Assembly (NCBI GenBank): GCA_027625915.1
Contig: JANTQA010000023.1
Location: 20,460,001-20,524,000, forward strand
DNA from: Anaeramoeba flamelloides
Taxonomy: Eukaryota; Metamonada; Anaeramoebidae
Reading direction: 5' to 3'
Length of the DNA stretch: 64,000 nucleotides
The position numbers were made by a program, and so were the translations under genes. Positions within the stretch are counted from its first letter, which is position 1; every line of letters starts with the position of its first letter. Under the pieces are notes generated by a model that was given only the letters and a program-made list of their open reading frames with translations, was not told the DNA's origin and did no database searches. Of this stretch, positions 33,846 to 45,021 are shown piece by piece.

Positions 33846-34400
33846 CACTTTAATTATGGACAAATTCTATGGATGCTGTAATCCCTTAAATCAAAAAAAT
33901 CAAACATTTATTAAAACAATTAAGAATCTACCATCGAATGGATTTTTCAGATACACCACAAATGTAATCCTTTTATCTTTGTTAACGCTCTTACCATCCT
34001 TTAACCAAAGATTAAATAAAATTATTTTTTATAAAAAAATATGGTGTTTTTTTGGTTTTTATATTTTGATCTACTCAACAACCTCACTTATTAAGTCCTT
34101 ATAAATACACCTAAGAAGATGTTTATACAATGAGTTTTTAATTTAAGTTGGTTATTCCACTTATGGACTAAAAATTCAGTAAATTTAATAATTTTCCCTA
34201 AATAAATACTAATCTTTGTTACAGCTTTGTGGGTAATTGGGTATTTACAATAAAACAAAAAATAAAAACCAAAAAAACATCATATTTTTTTATAAAAAAT
34301 AATTTTATTTAATCTTTGGTTAAAGGATCGTAAGAGTTTTAACAGAATGAAAGAATATCATTTCTAGTGTATCTGAAGAATTCAATTGGAACGCCCAACC
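33820..34400. repeat. Foldback with ~100-nt inverted arms
   Basis: The left arm at about 33920-34060 (for example CATCCTTTAACCAAAGATTA and TTCAGATACACCA) is the reverse complement of about 34280-34380 (TAATCTTTGGTTAAAGGATC, GTGTATCTGAAGAA). Inner blocks with GGTGTTTTTTTGGTTTTTAT pair as well. The open frame at 33823-34104 lies across an arm and is rejected as a gene. A (CA)n run of 16 nt follows at 34408-34424. Confidence 0.55.
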
Positions 34401-34474
34401 CACCCACACACACACACACCTTAACTGGTTCATTTCCCATAAGTGAAACTACAACACAAAAAATCCCCTGACTT

Positions 34475-36336
34475 TTACAAAGCTTTGAGTCTTTTCAAAC
34501 ATTTCGGACAATTTCCAAACATTTTCAATAGTACAAACCTTCCGAACACTTTAAAAGGGTGAAAAGCTTTGTAAAAGTGAGATTTTTTGCAATGTTCACA
34601 TGCAGTTAATTCATGATCAAGCTGTTCAATTTCAGTTACACATCCCTTTTTAGATAAATTTTTACAAAATTTTGGGTTTTGATCTTTTTGTAAATTATTG
34701 TAATGTTTTATTTTTCCATTAAAAATTTCAATTTTTTCCTTAAAAAGTTATTTTTTAAAAAAGTCGAACAATGCACATTTTAAAAGTATCAAACAAAATA
34801 TTCACAAACTTTAAAACTCTGTTTTTGAGGTATATATTAAAAATAAATTGTTTTGTCGACTTTTTTCAAACAACTTTATTTGTGTTTGAAAAGCCAATTA
34901 AATTTCTAAAAAACAAAAAGTATTGAATAAAAACACTCATTATATCCAGCAGGTATTCAAAAAAAAAAAAAAAAGAGTTACAGAGTTCAATGTGTTTTTA
35001 TTTTTAAAAATTCAAATACTTATTGAGATCAAATCTCAGAAAAACACGCCAGTGGTATAAATAAGCCCTTCAAACGGCCTCACCCTTTTACTAAAATTAA
35101 ACCCATGTTTTTTTTTTCTGTCATTGGCATTTGAAGATAGGAAGAAATTTGTTGTAAGGCTCGGCTCAGATTTAAATTGAATTTTAGTGTTAGATCTTGA
35201 ATTAAATTAAATGGTTCAAAAAAACTAAATGCATTTGTTCCAAATATTTCGTCATATTGACAATTTTTGTGAAATTAATGGATTTTTTTTGTTCCATTTC
35301 AAAAAATGATATTTTTCTCATTTTTTTGTCAAAAAATTCCAATTTAATCTTTCAAGATCTCTACAATTTGTTTTTAAAATTTATTTAAAGAACACTATTT
35401 CCAGTTTATGTGCTGTTTCTGGCCTACTTATCTGCTTCTTTTACTTCTTCAGTGAGTTAATATTTTGATCATGAGTTAAATTTTAGTTTTGGGTTCAGGC
35501 GCAAAAGATAAAAGTTGTTTACACAAGTGGATTTAAAAAACTCACGTTTACAAAGCTTTTCACCCTTTTAAAGTGTTCGGAAGGTCTGGAAATATTTGAA
35601 ATGTTTGGAAATTGTCTGAAAGGTATGAAAAGGCTCAAAGCTTTGTAAAAGTCATGGGATTTTTTGTCTTGAAAAAAAAAAAAAAAAAAAAATACTAAAA
35701 ACCGAAAAGAATTTTTTGATCTTTGACAATAAGATCAAAAAAAAAAAAAATTCAATAAATTAAGGTTCAAAAAAACAATTTTAAAACAAAATAACAAATC
35801 GATAGAAAAGCAAAAAATTTACATTTTAATTTGCAATTTACCCAACCTATTTTTTCAGAAGAAATTTGGTATTCCAAATTGATTGAGCTGGTTCTTGATT
35901 CTAGTCTTTTAGAAACAAAAAAAGAATGAAAAGAAAATATTTTAAAAAAAAAAAAAAAACGTTGTGTTGTGTTCAAGTTAATCAAATCAAAAAGAAAATG
36001 AAAAGGCGAAGAAAGAGGAAAAGTCAAAAAGTTTAATAAAAAAGAAATTAAAAGATCGGTGCAATACTTTTTAGTTTTACGAAACCAAGCTAAGAATTGA
36101 TCAATTGTTGTGACATTTTTTGAATCATTTTGAAATTTTGGAAAAAAATCTTTCAATCCAAGTCTTAAGAGGGTTTTTTTTTTAAGAACTGAAATCAGCT
36201 TTAAAAAAGGTAAATTAGCATCAACCCAGCTACAGTTCTGATCCAAAATTGCAATTGGTGTTGTATGTTTGTTGACAATTCTTAAGTATCTTTTTATTGG
36301 TTTGTGTGGAATTGTTGTTGGAAGTTCGTTCCCCAT
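34475..36336 (-). CDS. Probable multi-exon gene: PAS-like N-terminus and CxxC C-terminus
   Basis: Exon 1 is 36068-36336 from an ATG; it joins in phase to exon 2 at 35823-35905 through a 162-nt GT-AG intron (donor GTATTG, acceptor CTAAAAG). Together they read as a PAS-like fold: YLRIVNKHTTPIAILD, SWVDANLPFLKL, then LEYQISSEKIGWVNCKLK. PAS domains are sensor or interaction modules. Exon 2 ends at a good donor (GTAAAT). Two more coding-like blocks follow on the same strand: 35080-35274 (includes DEIFGTNAFSFFEPFNLI and SRALQQISSYLQMP) and 34475-34738 (includes ACEHCKKSHFYKAFHPFKVF and GNCPKCLKRLKAL, a CxxC...CxxC pair that could bind zinc). They can be joined in phase 0, but the link from exon 2 to them is not resolved; they may be a separate gene. 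A degenerate inverted copy of the CxxC exon lies between (35535-35668). Confidence 0.45.
35535..35668 (+). pseudogene. Inverted, degenerate copy of the CxxC exon
   Basis: TTTACAAAGCTTTTCACCCT, AAAGTGTTCGGAAGG, AATGTTTGGAAATTGTC and AGGCTCAAAGCTTTGTAAAA match the minus-strand sequence at 34457-34580, so the two form an inverted repeat of about 130 nt with roughly 1 kb between. This copy does not keep an open frame and both Cys-Cys pairs are changed, so the 34475 copy is the one that may still be coding. Confidence 0.65.
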
Positions 36337-36799
36337 TTAAAACTTTTTTGTTTTTTTTCTCAAATTGAGAACTCGTTAAAAAATGAATTTTAAAAATTTG
36401 GTGACAAAAATACACCTTGTTGTTGAGAAAATTTGACAAGAAGAGAGCCTTTTTTCACTTTGACTTATGTCAGAATTGAGATTTATTTTGAATTAAATAT
36501 TATAATTCGAGTGAAAGGTTTTTCCAAAAAGTTTCTCTTTCATTTCTTATTCCAAAATTCGACTTTACAGTCAACGAATTATCAAATCATTTCAATTCCA
36601 AGAAAATTTTCACTCTATTAAGAATTATTTTGAAAGTTTTTACTTTTTTAGCATTTACCAACACTTGACCTTTAAAGAACAAAAAGGAAAAAGAAATTTC
36701 TTTAACAAAATAATTTCAATTTTGAAAATGTCTAGAGTACAGCTTTTCTGTTATCAAAGCAAAACAGACACTTAACATTCTAAATATTTTGGATCTATT

Positions 36800-37440
36800 A
36801 TGTCAAAAACATCTGGCCAAGGAATCTTGTTCCGATATCATTCACCGCTAAATCAAAAGAGAGAAATTTTATGCTTGAGGTTTTTTTAAACATTTTACAA
36901 AGAGAAAAAAAGTGAAAATTAAATTGATCTTTCTTAAACACCCTTCAATTGTGACTGTTCACAAAAAACTTTTAACAAATAGTTTGGTTTTTAAAATGAA
37001 CACTCAACATAAAATCTCGAAAAAAATATTATCCACTATTTCTCAAAATAGTTCGAATAAATTTTCCAAAATGAATGAAAAAAAGCTCTCCAAAGAAGTT
37101 TCCGTGATTGATTGAAAATATTATGTCAAATTTTTTATTCAGACAAATAAAAAGATTTTGATAGTTTTCTCAATTGTGTTGTACCAAAGAATATTTTGTT
37201 GCTGTTTAAAAATTGTTCCAAAGGGGATTGGTTGTGTTGAGAGGAGTTGATTAATTAATATTTTAACTCATTCAGATCTCAAAACAAGAAAATTTTCCAA
37301 ATTCCAAATGTTTTCGCAATAAAAACGATAACGAGTGTCTGAGTAAATCGTTTTTCGAGAATAATATCTATTTAACAAAAGGACATTGTTTTGTCAATGG
37401 GAATTGGAATTTTCTACGAGTTTGTGTGGGTTTGAAATGA
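36800..37440 (+). CDS. Probable small spliced gene, exons 1-3, unknown function
   Basis: Exons read by eye: 36800-36879 from an ATG (MSKTSGQGILFRYHSPLNQK...), 36983-37097 (VFKMNTQHKISKKILSTISQ...), and 37276 onward (QENFPNSKCFRNKNDNECLS, then KGHCFVNGNWNFLR). The joins are in phase (2, then 0) with introns of 103 and 178 nt, within the size range of well-supported introns here, and acceptors AAATAG and TTCAG. Exon 3 either ends at a stop at 37438-37440 or splices at GTTTGT (37421) to short later exons near 37610 and 37745-37802 (GACGTTTCTACCCC after a CTCAG acceptor). G+C is raised through all these pieces compared with the introns between. Divergent from the PAS-like gene at 36336. No domain recognised; exon calls are inference. 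Confidence 0.4.
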
Positions 37441-37802
37441 GACTGTTTGATATTCGATAGATTTTTTCAAAAAGTGATTTTTTTGGTCAGATTTTGTTCT
37501 TAAATTTAAAGCAACAAAAAAATAGTCTTAAAATTCACTGAAAAAATGATTTCCTCAAATATTGGAACAATTCCATCAAATTATTTAGATTTTTTTATTA
37601 TGGGTGAAAGCTTTCAACAGGGTGTAAAATTGAGAAGTAACTTTTAAGTAAATTCGAGGTGTTAAATGACAATAAATTCCATTTAATAAATGATTGGAGA
37701 TGTTTTGTTTGTTTGAATTTGATAAAGTATTTTCGATTTTCTCAGGACGTTTCTACCCCAAATCACTTCCTTTCTTTTTTAAATACAATAGAATACTACT
37801 AA

Positions 37803-38890
37803 TATATTATATATATTGTCAAGTTTCCTGACCCTTGAGAGTATACGAGAAAAGTCTCTAAGTTAATGAAATAATCACAATTCGATGATAAAAAGCATGA
37901 AAAGTTCAGAAATCATTTTAGTACATTTGTCATCAAAAAAAAAAAAAAAAAGAACTCAAATATTAATTGAATTTCTGACAATTAAATTGAAATATGTAAC
38001 ATTTCTCTCTTCTGATTCTTAGAGTCAATAAGTTTAACATTAGTCCACTTTTTGAATTATTCAAATCTCAAAATTTAAGATATTGATAATATCAAAATCC
38101 AACTCTGAATAATTGATAATCTATTTGAAAATCTATATAATTCCAAAAATATTTTACTTTTCCTACAAAATCCAAAATATTTCATTCAGGTCATATATAA
38201 ATAAATGATTGATTAAAGCTGTAAAATAGTTTAAAATAAACATCGTTTAGGTTATTTCATAAAAAATGGATAAATATATTTTAAAATAACTTAATTCAAA
38301 GTAATCCCAATAAACCCCATTTCAAAATCATTGACCGATTAATAATCAATTTTTGAAAATAAATACTTTTATCAATTGAAGTTATCTATTTCTAATAAAA
38401 AAATTACTTTTTTAATATGCAGTTCTATACATTTGAAATAATTTTTTTTTCATCTAAAAATAAATTAAAAAAAATTGGTTCATTTTTTATGAAATTTAGT
38501 TTATTATTATTGAGAAAATCAAATATTCGTATTTTTTGTTACTTTATACTTCAAAAAATCAAATTTGTCTGTTTGAAGGATATACACTTGATGAATTCGA
38601 TCATTTTTCCAATCAAATTTTGTAGGTTAAATTTTGCATGTAAATTGCCATTCTTTTATTCTTTTTGATTATAAAAAAAAATTGATGAAGATGTTTAATC
38701 TTGATAGAATTTTCCAGAGATGTGAAAACTGTTTAACCGTACTTTACTCTATAATAAAATAATTATATCCTGAACATATTACTTATTTTTTTTTATTTAG
38801 TTTGATTGTAAATTATTTTTGTTTAAAAAACTCTTTATTATTATTAATTCTTTTTTCAGAATAATTATGTGAAAATTTTCCAAAAAAATA
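37803..38890. other. AT-rich intergenic DNA
   Basis: Contains a poly-A run (37940-37953). The 83-codon frame at 38417-38668 is Phe/Ile/Lys-rich without features and is not accepted. Nothing else seen. Confidence 0.4.
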
Positions 38891-38894
38891 AATA

Positions 38895-39270
38895 AGAAAC
38901 ATTCCAAAAATTTAGATACACCAAAAATCAACAATATGCCTAAAAAAAATCAATTAAATGGATTTTTTCGGAACGTAATATGAAATCACTTTTTGATTAC
39001 TCTAATATTAATTTCTTTATTTTTAAACATTTTTCACCCAAATAAAAAATATATATAACCCCAAAAAAGTAAAATTGGCGATTCCAAAATAATGAAATGA
39101 GCGGAACAAAAAATGTATTGGGGAATTTGTTGAAATTTCATCAATAATTTTTGAACAATTAAATGATATTTTACAATCAAATAATTCTGTATGATTTTTC
39201 TATTTAACAAACCCCAAAACTAACTTTCTATCAATTATTAAAACAAAAAAAACAAACATTTTTTCGAAAA
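38895..39270. mobile_element. Tc1-like element remnant, second copy (reverse of 25750-26290)
   Basis: Starts with TTCCAAAAATTTAGATACAC, the complement of the right end at 26259-26276, then ACCAAAAATCAACAATATGCC and later AAAATAATGAAATGAGCGGA, ACAAAAAATGTATTGGGGAA and AATTTGTTGAAATTTCATCA, all matching the complement of 25900-26095. Right end not preserved; it runs into repeat R4. A third short piece is at 40350-40465. Confidence 0.5.
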
Positions 39271-39880
39271 TTTTGACTCGCTTTATAATGTTAAAGGAAG
39301 TTTTTTTTAAGGGTTTGTCATGTATTTCCATCAAAAAATATTTTCAAATTTATTAGATCAAAATAATTTTTCTTTAATTTTTCAAATTTAAGCTTTGGTT
39401 TCCAAGTTATAGTTTTTTTTTTCTTTTTTTTTTTTTCCTTTTTTTTCCTTTTTTTTCCTTTTTTTTCCTTTTTTTTCCTTTTTTTTATCTTTTTTTACTT
39501 ATTTTAATTTTTTTGTTTTTTTTTTCTTTTTGAGACTTGTTTATTTACGAAAGATCATGTGTAAAAAAAAGATCTTCTAAATAAAAAATAATAACTAAGA
39601 AAATTGGGACTATGCAATGTCTTTTGAAATGAATTTAATTATTAGAAAAAAAACCTTTTGTTAACTTTTTGTAGTAAAAGTTCAGTAATAAAAAATCGGT
39701 AATGCTTTTCTCAAAAATTCTGATTCACTTTTTTTTAGTTTTTTGCTTTTATTTTTTTTTAATATTTAAAATATCAGTTTTTTTAATATTTTGAATGACT
39801 TAAAATAGAATTAAAAATCAGATTTAATTATTTGTTGTTCTTGAATACTTAAGAATTAATTTTTTTTTAAGATTTATTAA
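39270..39880 (+). repeat. Dispersed repeat R4, copy 1
   Basis: Matches 52950-53520 in direct orientation: TTTATAATGTTAAAGGAAGT, a TTTTTCAAATTTAAG block, AAAAAAAGATCTTCTAAATA, AAGAAAATTGGGACTATGCAA, AGTAATAAAAAATCGGTAAT and a ...TCACTTTTTTTTAG tail. Within it a 10-nt unit (T8CC) repeats about six times at 39427-39486; the other copy has a differing T/C-rich stretch there. Confidence 0.6.
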
Positions 39881-39946
39881 AAAAATGGACTAACGATTTT
39901 TGAAAGGATGTTTACATATCTGATGAAACAGATCACTTAACTGGAA

Positions 39947-39966
39947 GGGGGGGGGGGGGGGGGGGG
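39947..39966 (+). repeat. Run of 20 G residues
   Basis: An uninterrupted G tract in DNA where G+C is otherwise near one fifth. A/T homopolymers are common here but no other G or C run approaches this length. It lies in non-coding DNA just after repeat R4. Could form stacked G-quadruplex structures or reflect a sequencing/assembly artefact. Confidence 0.95.
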
Positions 39967-40349
39967 ATAGTACAAAAAAAAATACAAAAATAATAAAAAT
40001 TTTTATACGAATCAAAATTATTTCCTTATTGAATGTTAAGTGTAGTATTTTTATTCTTTCAATTATTTAAATTGTTTCCAAATTTTTGGAATAAAGTTAA
40101 CTATGAGTTACGATTCGATTAAATGTATTAAAATAAAAATCAAAATTTTCCACACAATTATAATGTTTCAGAGAATCACAATAATCTAATTTCATTTAAA
40201 TTGGAAATAAATTTGATTTTTGTAAAATATGAAAATCATTTTTTCATCTTTTAGTTTATATTTTCATTTCATTTTTTGAATTGCATAACTTGTTTTGTTC
40301 AATCATTTTTTTTTTTTCAATTAATAAATATTAAAGTTGTTTTTTTTTT

Positions 40350-40465
40350 TTTTTTCAAAATATAGGAACTCAAATAAAATTAGTTGATAGTATATAATCA
40401 TTTGATCGGTCAATATTTCTAATAGAATTTTTACGAATTTACCAATACATTTTTTGTCTTAAACT
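40350..40465. repeat. Fragment of the Tc1-like family
   Basis: AGTTGATAGTATATAATCAT and AATTTACCAATACATTTTTT match 25940-26060 in the same orientation. Only about 115 nt remain. Confidence 0.4.
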
Positions 40466-41159
40466 CTCTAAAAATTTTAACAGATCAATAATTTATAAGT
40501 ATCAATTAATTATTTTTTTTTTGTTTGGTGAATCTTGTAATTTATATAATTTTTAACATTTTAATTAGTGACTGGTTCTAATTTGGTATTTGTTCTTGAA
40601 TTGATTAAATAAGATTTTTTTTAACAAAAATTGGATTTTGGTTGTTTTAAATAATTTGAATTGTGATTTATTACTAATTTGTAAATAAAAATAATTCCAA
40701 AGAGACCATTTTTTTTAATATACAATAAAATGACAAATATTTTTTGAGAAATAAATTCCTCAACAGAAAATTTTATAATGCTAAAAACGAAAAATAGATT
40801 TTTTTAAAAATCATCAAATAAAGTCTTGTTTAGAAAGAAGAGAAATAATAATATTTGTATTAGAGTCGATACTCATCAAATTAATTCCAAAAAAAAAACC
40901 GTGGAAAAAAATTTTTTTGGTCATCTAATTTAAATTTCTCTTGCCAAAATGAACAATTTCTTTCAAACAGTAAAATTCTTGACAATACGATTTTTTAAAA
41001 GTAAATTTCAGATTACATTAGTAGTAAATAAACTATTTTCAAGTAAAAGGGGTCCGGTCTGAGTGGGTGAAATAATTTATATAAATATTTGGTGTGTATG
41101 GTAGCAGAAAAAATTTATTTTGGAAATTTTTAAAAAATTAAAATCATTTTTTCACATTT

Positions 41160-41860
41160 TTGTTTTTTTTTTTTTCAATTTTTTTAGAAAACGTAAATCA
41201 GTTGCAAAAAAATTTTTTATTTCAAGATCAATAGTCACTTAGTAAAATCGTCTTATTTTAAGGTTATTGAAACTGTGGAATAGATTGTTGAGAAATCATA
41301 TTGATTTCTATTGTAATTTTATTCAATCTGTTATCTTGATAAAAGAATAATAAATGTGAAATTTTTCAACTCATTTTCAATTACCTTTTTCAAATATAGA
41401 CCACAAAACCCAATCTACTTCGTTTGGGGACTTTGCTTCTAAAATAAAAGTTAGGAAAATGAATTGAAAATTTTTTCCTATTTATTATTCAATTACCAGT
41501 AGAAATTTAAAATAGAAATTCATGTTTTTCTCAATAGGTCCCTAAGAATTTTAGTTTTATGATTATTAAGAAAATCCATTGATCAATTAATTTCCTTTCA
41601 GACAGACATCAAATATATTAAATGATGCAGATCTGAAGAATTTAACATCATTTTTTATATTTTCTTTAATATATTTGCTCAAGAAAAATAAAAACAATTA
41701 TTCATTGTGTATTATTCTGCTTATTTCTTATTTATTTTCGAAAGGTCTATTATTAAAAATAATTGATATTTGAAAAAAGTAGTTGGCCCATTTGACTGAA
41801 AAAAAGTTTATATTCCTTTTAAAGTGAATACTGTTTCTTCAATTTTCTCAAAATTAATTT
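41160..41860 (+). repeat. Dispersed repeat R3, copy 2
   Basis: Same block order as R3 copy 1 with extra sequence near 41380-41470: TTCAAGATCAATAGTCACTT, TTGAAACTGTGGAATAGATT, AATATATTAAATGATGCAGA, AAATAATTGATATTTGAAAA and CATTTGACTGAAAAAAAGTT. No coding frame. Confidence 0.55.
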
Positions 41861-41981
41861 GGAGTTTGCAAACCTTTTTTTTTTTCAAATTGGGTTTCGT
41901 AAAAACACAAGTAAGGAAAAAGAATATATGTGTGGTAAAAACGAAAAAACGGTAAAGAAAAAAAAAATAAAAATTAAATTA

Positions 41982-42177
41982 CAGTCAGTTCTACTTTTAA
42001 AGTACAAACTGCTACGACATTTTTGGCACAAAATTAATCTCAAATTAAGGCACAAAATTCAGATTCTGATAAAATAAATTGTAATAAAAAAAAATTACAA
42101 ATTTTTTGGATTAATTAAGATTTTTTTCGTGCCTAAATTTTCGTTGAACGTTTGTGCCTTAAAAGTGGAACTGGCTG
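41982..42177. mobile_element. Hairpin MITE family 1, copy e
   Basis: 196 nt between TA at 41980-41981 and 42178-42179. Left CAGTCAGTTCTACTTTTAAA, right CCTTAAAAGTGGAACTGGCTG. Arms differ at several points, so it is older than copy d, but the length is identical. Confidence 0.8.
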
Positions 42178-43590
42178 TAAATTAGAAAAAATGATGTTGA
42201 TTACATCAAGTTTTGTCAAATAGACTATGGTTGAAATATTATTAATTTTTTCTCTACAAAAAAGTATATTATTTGGTCTTGTTGATGAACAATGATATTT
42301 TTATTAGTAAAAAGCCCAAAAAATTTCAGTATAAAATCTGCATTTCACGAAAAATTTAAAGGTTGGATCCATAAAATATAAGATTTAATATTTTTAAAAT
42401 ATCTTTGTTACATTTGGGTGTATTTTTAAATATCAGAATTGGTAAAATTGAAAATTTTCATATTTTTGAAGAGTTTCTTGATTATTATTATTGGTATGAA
42501 CGTTTTTAATAGGTTTTTATAATTGTGGAAGGAAAGGTCAAAAAGATTATTATGCGATTGGTAGTCTTTTATTACTAAAATTGTAGAAAATCCAAAATGT
42601 TAAAATCATCAAAATTAATTATTGTTAAAAATATATTCAAAACTCGTATTTCATCCAAACAAGTTAATTAGGAAATTGTTTCCCCTTAAAACAAGTTACA
42701 AAAGTCTAATTGTTATCTTAATTATATATTTTTCAAAATAATTTCCCTTCTCTAGCTTCCATACAAATGACCCAAACCTAATCTAAAAATCTATAACCGT
42801 CCATAACTTACTCAAAACAAAAAAAAAATGTTCCTAAATACCTTAGCCAATATATTTCAATTGAATTGGCAATTTTGAAAAAAATGAGAATTTGACCAAA
42901 TTTGAAAATACAAAATTTTTCCTTAAATTTGTCGAGAAAAGTAGATTATTCTATAAAAAAATTCAATAATTTTATGTTATTAAATATTTAAATCTCAGAT
43001 TATCTTTTGAAAAATAATTTCCACACCTTGAAAAATAAATAGAAAATATAACTAACTTCAGAAAGAATACAAAAATACTAAATCTTTGGGTTTTTTGTTA
43101 ATGATTATTGAGTAGATCTTTTTAATTATAAAAAATACAAAAAATAGTTTATTTTGGAAGGTTTTGAATACTGGAATAATATTACTTTGGTTTTTGTTCT
43201 TTTAGATATGGGTAGGTAATTAAAATAAAAAAATCTTCACAAAATGACAAATTTTTTGCTTGTAATCTTTTTTAAAAAAAATCGTTATAATTGTTGGTTC
43301 CATCTTATATAAACTTGATTTTAGAGGGCTATAAGAACGAACTATGAACAAAAAACCTTTGGTACCTATTTACAACATACTTTGAAACAAGACCAATCTC
43401 AAATTACGATGCTCCCTTAATTCACAATTGTTAATAAAATAGATTGACTCCAAGAATAAACCTTAAGAGTAATTTCAATTTGGATCTCATTCTGGTTTAT
43501 TAGTAATTGACAAAGCAAAAGGAAGTGACAATTTTTTCTCATTTCAAAAAGAAAAAACACTAATTCATTTTTCTTATTTTTTATTCTGAT
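42178..43590. other. AT-rich intergenic DNA upstream of the Cys-rich gene
   Basis: No gene supported. The last 250 nt (43320-43560) have a more mixed composition and probably include the promoter of the gene at 43594, but no defined element is visible. Confidence 0.4.
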
Positions 43591-43593
43591 TTA

Positions 43594-44251
43594 ATGAAGA
43601 CTTTTACTTATTTAATCTTGTTATCAATTCTTATTTCTTTTACAATAGCTTGTGATCACAATTCTGAGTGTGACGATGATAAACCTTTTTGTGATGATGA
43701 AAATTGCATGGAATGTTTAGAATCAAATCATTGCCCATTCGATAAATATTGTGATACATTAACAGACTCAAAGAAGAAGGTTTGTAAATCTTATGACGAT
43801 GATGAAGTTTTTGGAGAGTTTTGTAATGACGACACAGGCAAATGTAGTTCTTCCCAGGTCTGTGGTAAATGTACAAAAGACAATAAAGTATTATGGACGG
43901 GTTCTTGTATTCAATTTAAATGTAGAAAGTGTCAAGTAGGACAGCACAATTCGGGAATAGCGTAAGTTCTTTTATTTTGTTTACAAGCACATTCTTGTTT
44001 GGTCATCCTCAGAAATTTTTTTTTTTTTGTATTTTGACTTTTACCAATTTAATAGTAACGATCATGATACAGCAGGTTGCTATCCAACCGGATCCTATGG
44101 AAGTTCTGGATCTTTAAAAGTTTTACAAAATCCTGGTTATACTCCAAAAACACTTTCCCAAAGCTCTGTTTCGATTGGTTGGCTTTGTGTTGGTATCATT
44201 TTTTTCTTAATACTTATTGTACAATTACTACTTTTAAGGAAATCCAAATAA
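43594..44251 (+). CDS. Cys-rich type I membrane protein, two exons
   Basis: Exon 1 is 43594-43961, exon 2 is 44056-44251; a 94-nt intron with consensus ends (GTAAGT ... AATAG) joins them in phase 2, giving 187 residues. Residues 1-19 are a signal peptide (MKTFTYLILLSILISFTIA). The mature ectodomain holds 16 Cys in closely spaced pairs (for example CDHNSEC, CDDENCMEC, CGKC, CRKC) and many Asp, which suggests a disulfide-stitched, possibly calcium-binding, knot fold. After a Ser/Gly-rich linker (GSYGSSGSL), one membrane segment (IGWLCVGIIFFLILIVQLLL) ends in the short basic tail RKSK. This points to a cell-surface protein with an outside Cys-rich head. The spacing is loosely like Dickkopf or EGF-type modules, but I cannot assign a family. 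Start chosen because it directly precedes the signal peptide. Confidence 0.75.
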
Positions 44252-44523
44252 ATGTTTTTTTTTTTTTTTTTTTTCAAAATAATTTACTAAAAGAAACCAA
44301 AACCGTTTGTTTTTGGAAAACAAATTAAACCTTTCAAACAAATTGTTTCTTTGCTGTTGATCAATAAAAAGAAGAAAATAATTTTGTTTTATTTTTTTTT
44401 TAATTTTTTTTCTTTTCTTCTTATTTTTTTTCTTTTCTTTTTTTTTCTAACTTTATTTATTTTAAGAACAGAATTACCTTGTACAATCGAATTATTTAAC
44501 CTACTTTCTTTCTGAAAAATTAT

Positions 44524-45021
44524 TTGTCTTTTTTTGGTTCATTGTTTATTCAATGGAACTTATTATTTTTCATCTTCCTAAATTTCCCTAAGAATATTTT
44601 TAAAATCCCTTGTTGGATCAATTATTCTGTTCCTTTTTTGCAATTAGCTCTTTCTTTTTGCTTTCTTTTAAGAATAATTTCTTGTTTTGGTCAATTGAAA
44701 TTCGAAAATGAAAACCTTGCAGATTTCGGAAATATGATGGTATTTTTTAAAAGAAAAATGCAAGTAATTGAGGAAAAAATTATTTTTGGTTCTTCAAATT
44801 CTTTTTATTGAATAGTAAAATCTTTTAAACTCAGTGTCATCCATAAACCCCAATATTACTCAAGTATATCCTTATATTACAAACTTGATAATTGTGATGG
44901 CTTAATTGATTCAGCATTAGATTTACAAAATGTATGTAGATATATTTTGTCTCTTGTTGAAATGCCAGACTTTACAAAAATTAGTCATTGTACCCATACA
45001 AAAAGAGATGTTTGTGGGTGA
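44524..45021 (+). pseudogene. Possible gene or gene remnant after the Cys-rich gene
   Basis: Two open segments lie in one frame: 44524-44811 (hydrophobic, then FENENLADFGNMM) and 44815-45021, which reads as protein-like sequence including KLDNCDGLIDSALDLQNVC and SLVEMPDFTKISHC. A TGA separates them. The second segment follows a possible acceptor (AAACTCAG at 44829-44836), so it may instead be an exon joined to something upstream. No domain recognised. Composition is less biased than the surrounding DNA. Confidence 0.25.

Noticed and set aside
33823-34104. 93-codon open frame
   Set aside because: It spans the arm of a foldback; the paired arm at 34280-34380 keeps the DNA similarity but not the frame.
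34408-34424. (CA)n run as a telomere-like repeat
   Set aside because: Plain dinucleotide microsatellite of 16 nt.
38417-38668. 83-codon Phe/Ile-rich frame
   Set aside because: No features beyond what AT-rich DNA gives by chance.
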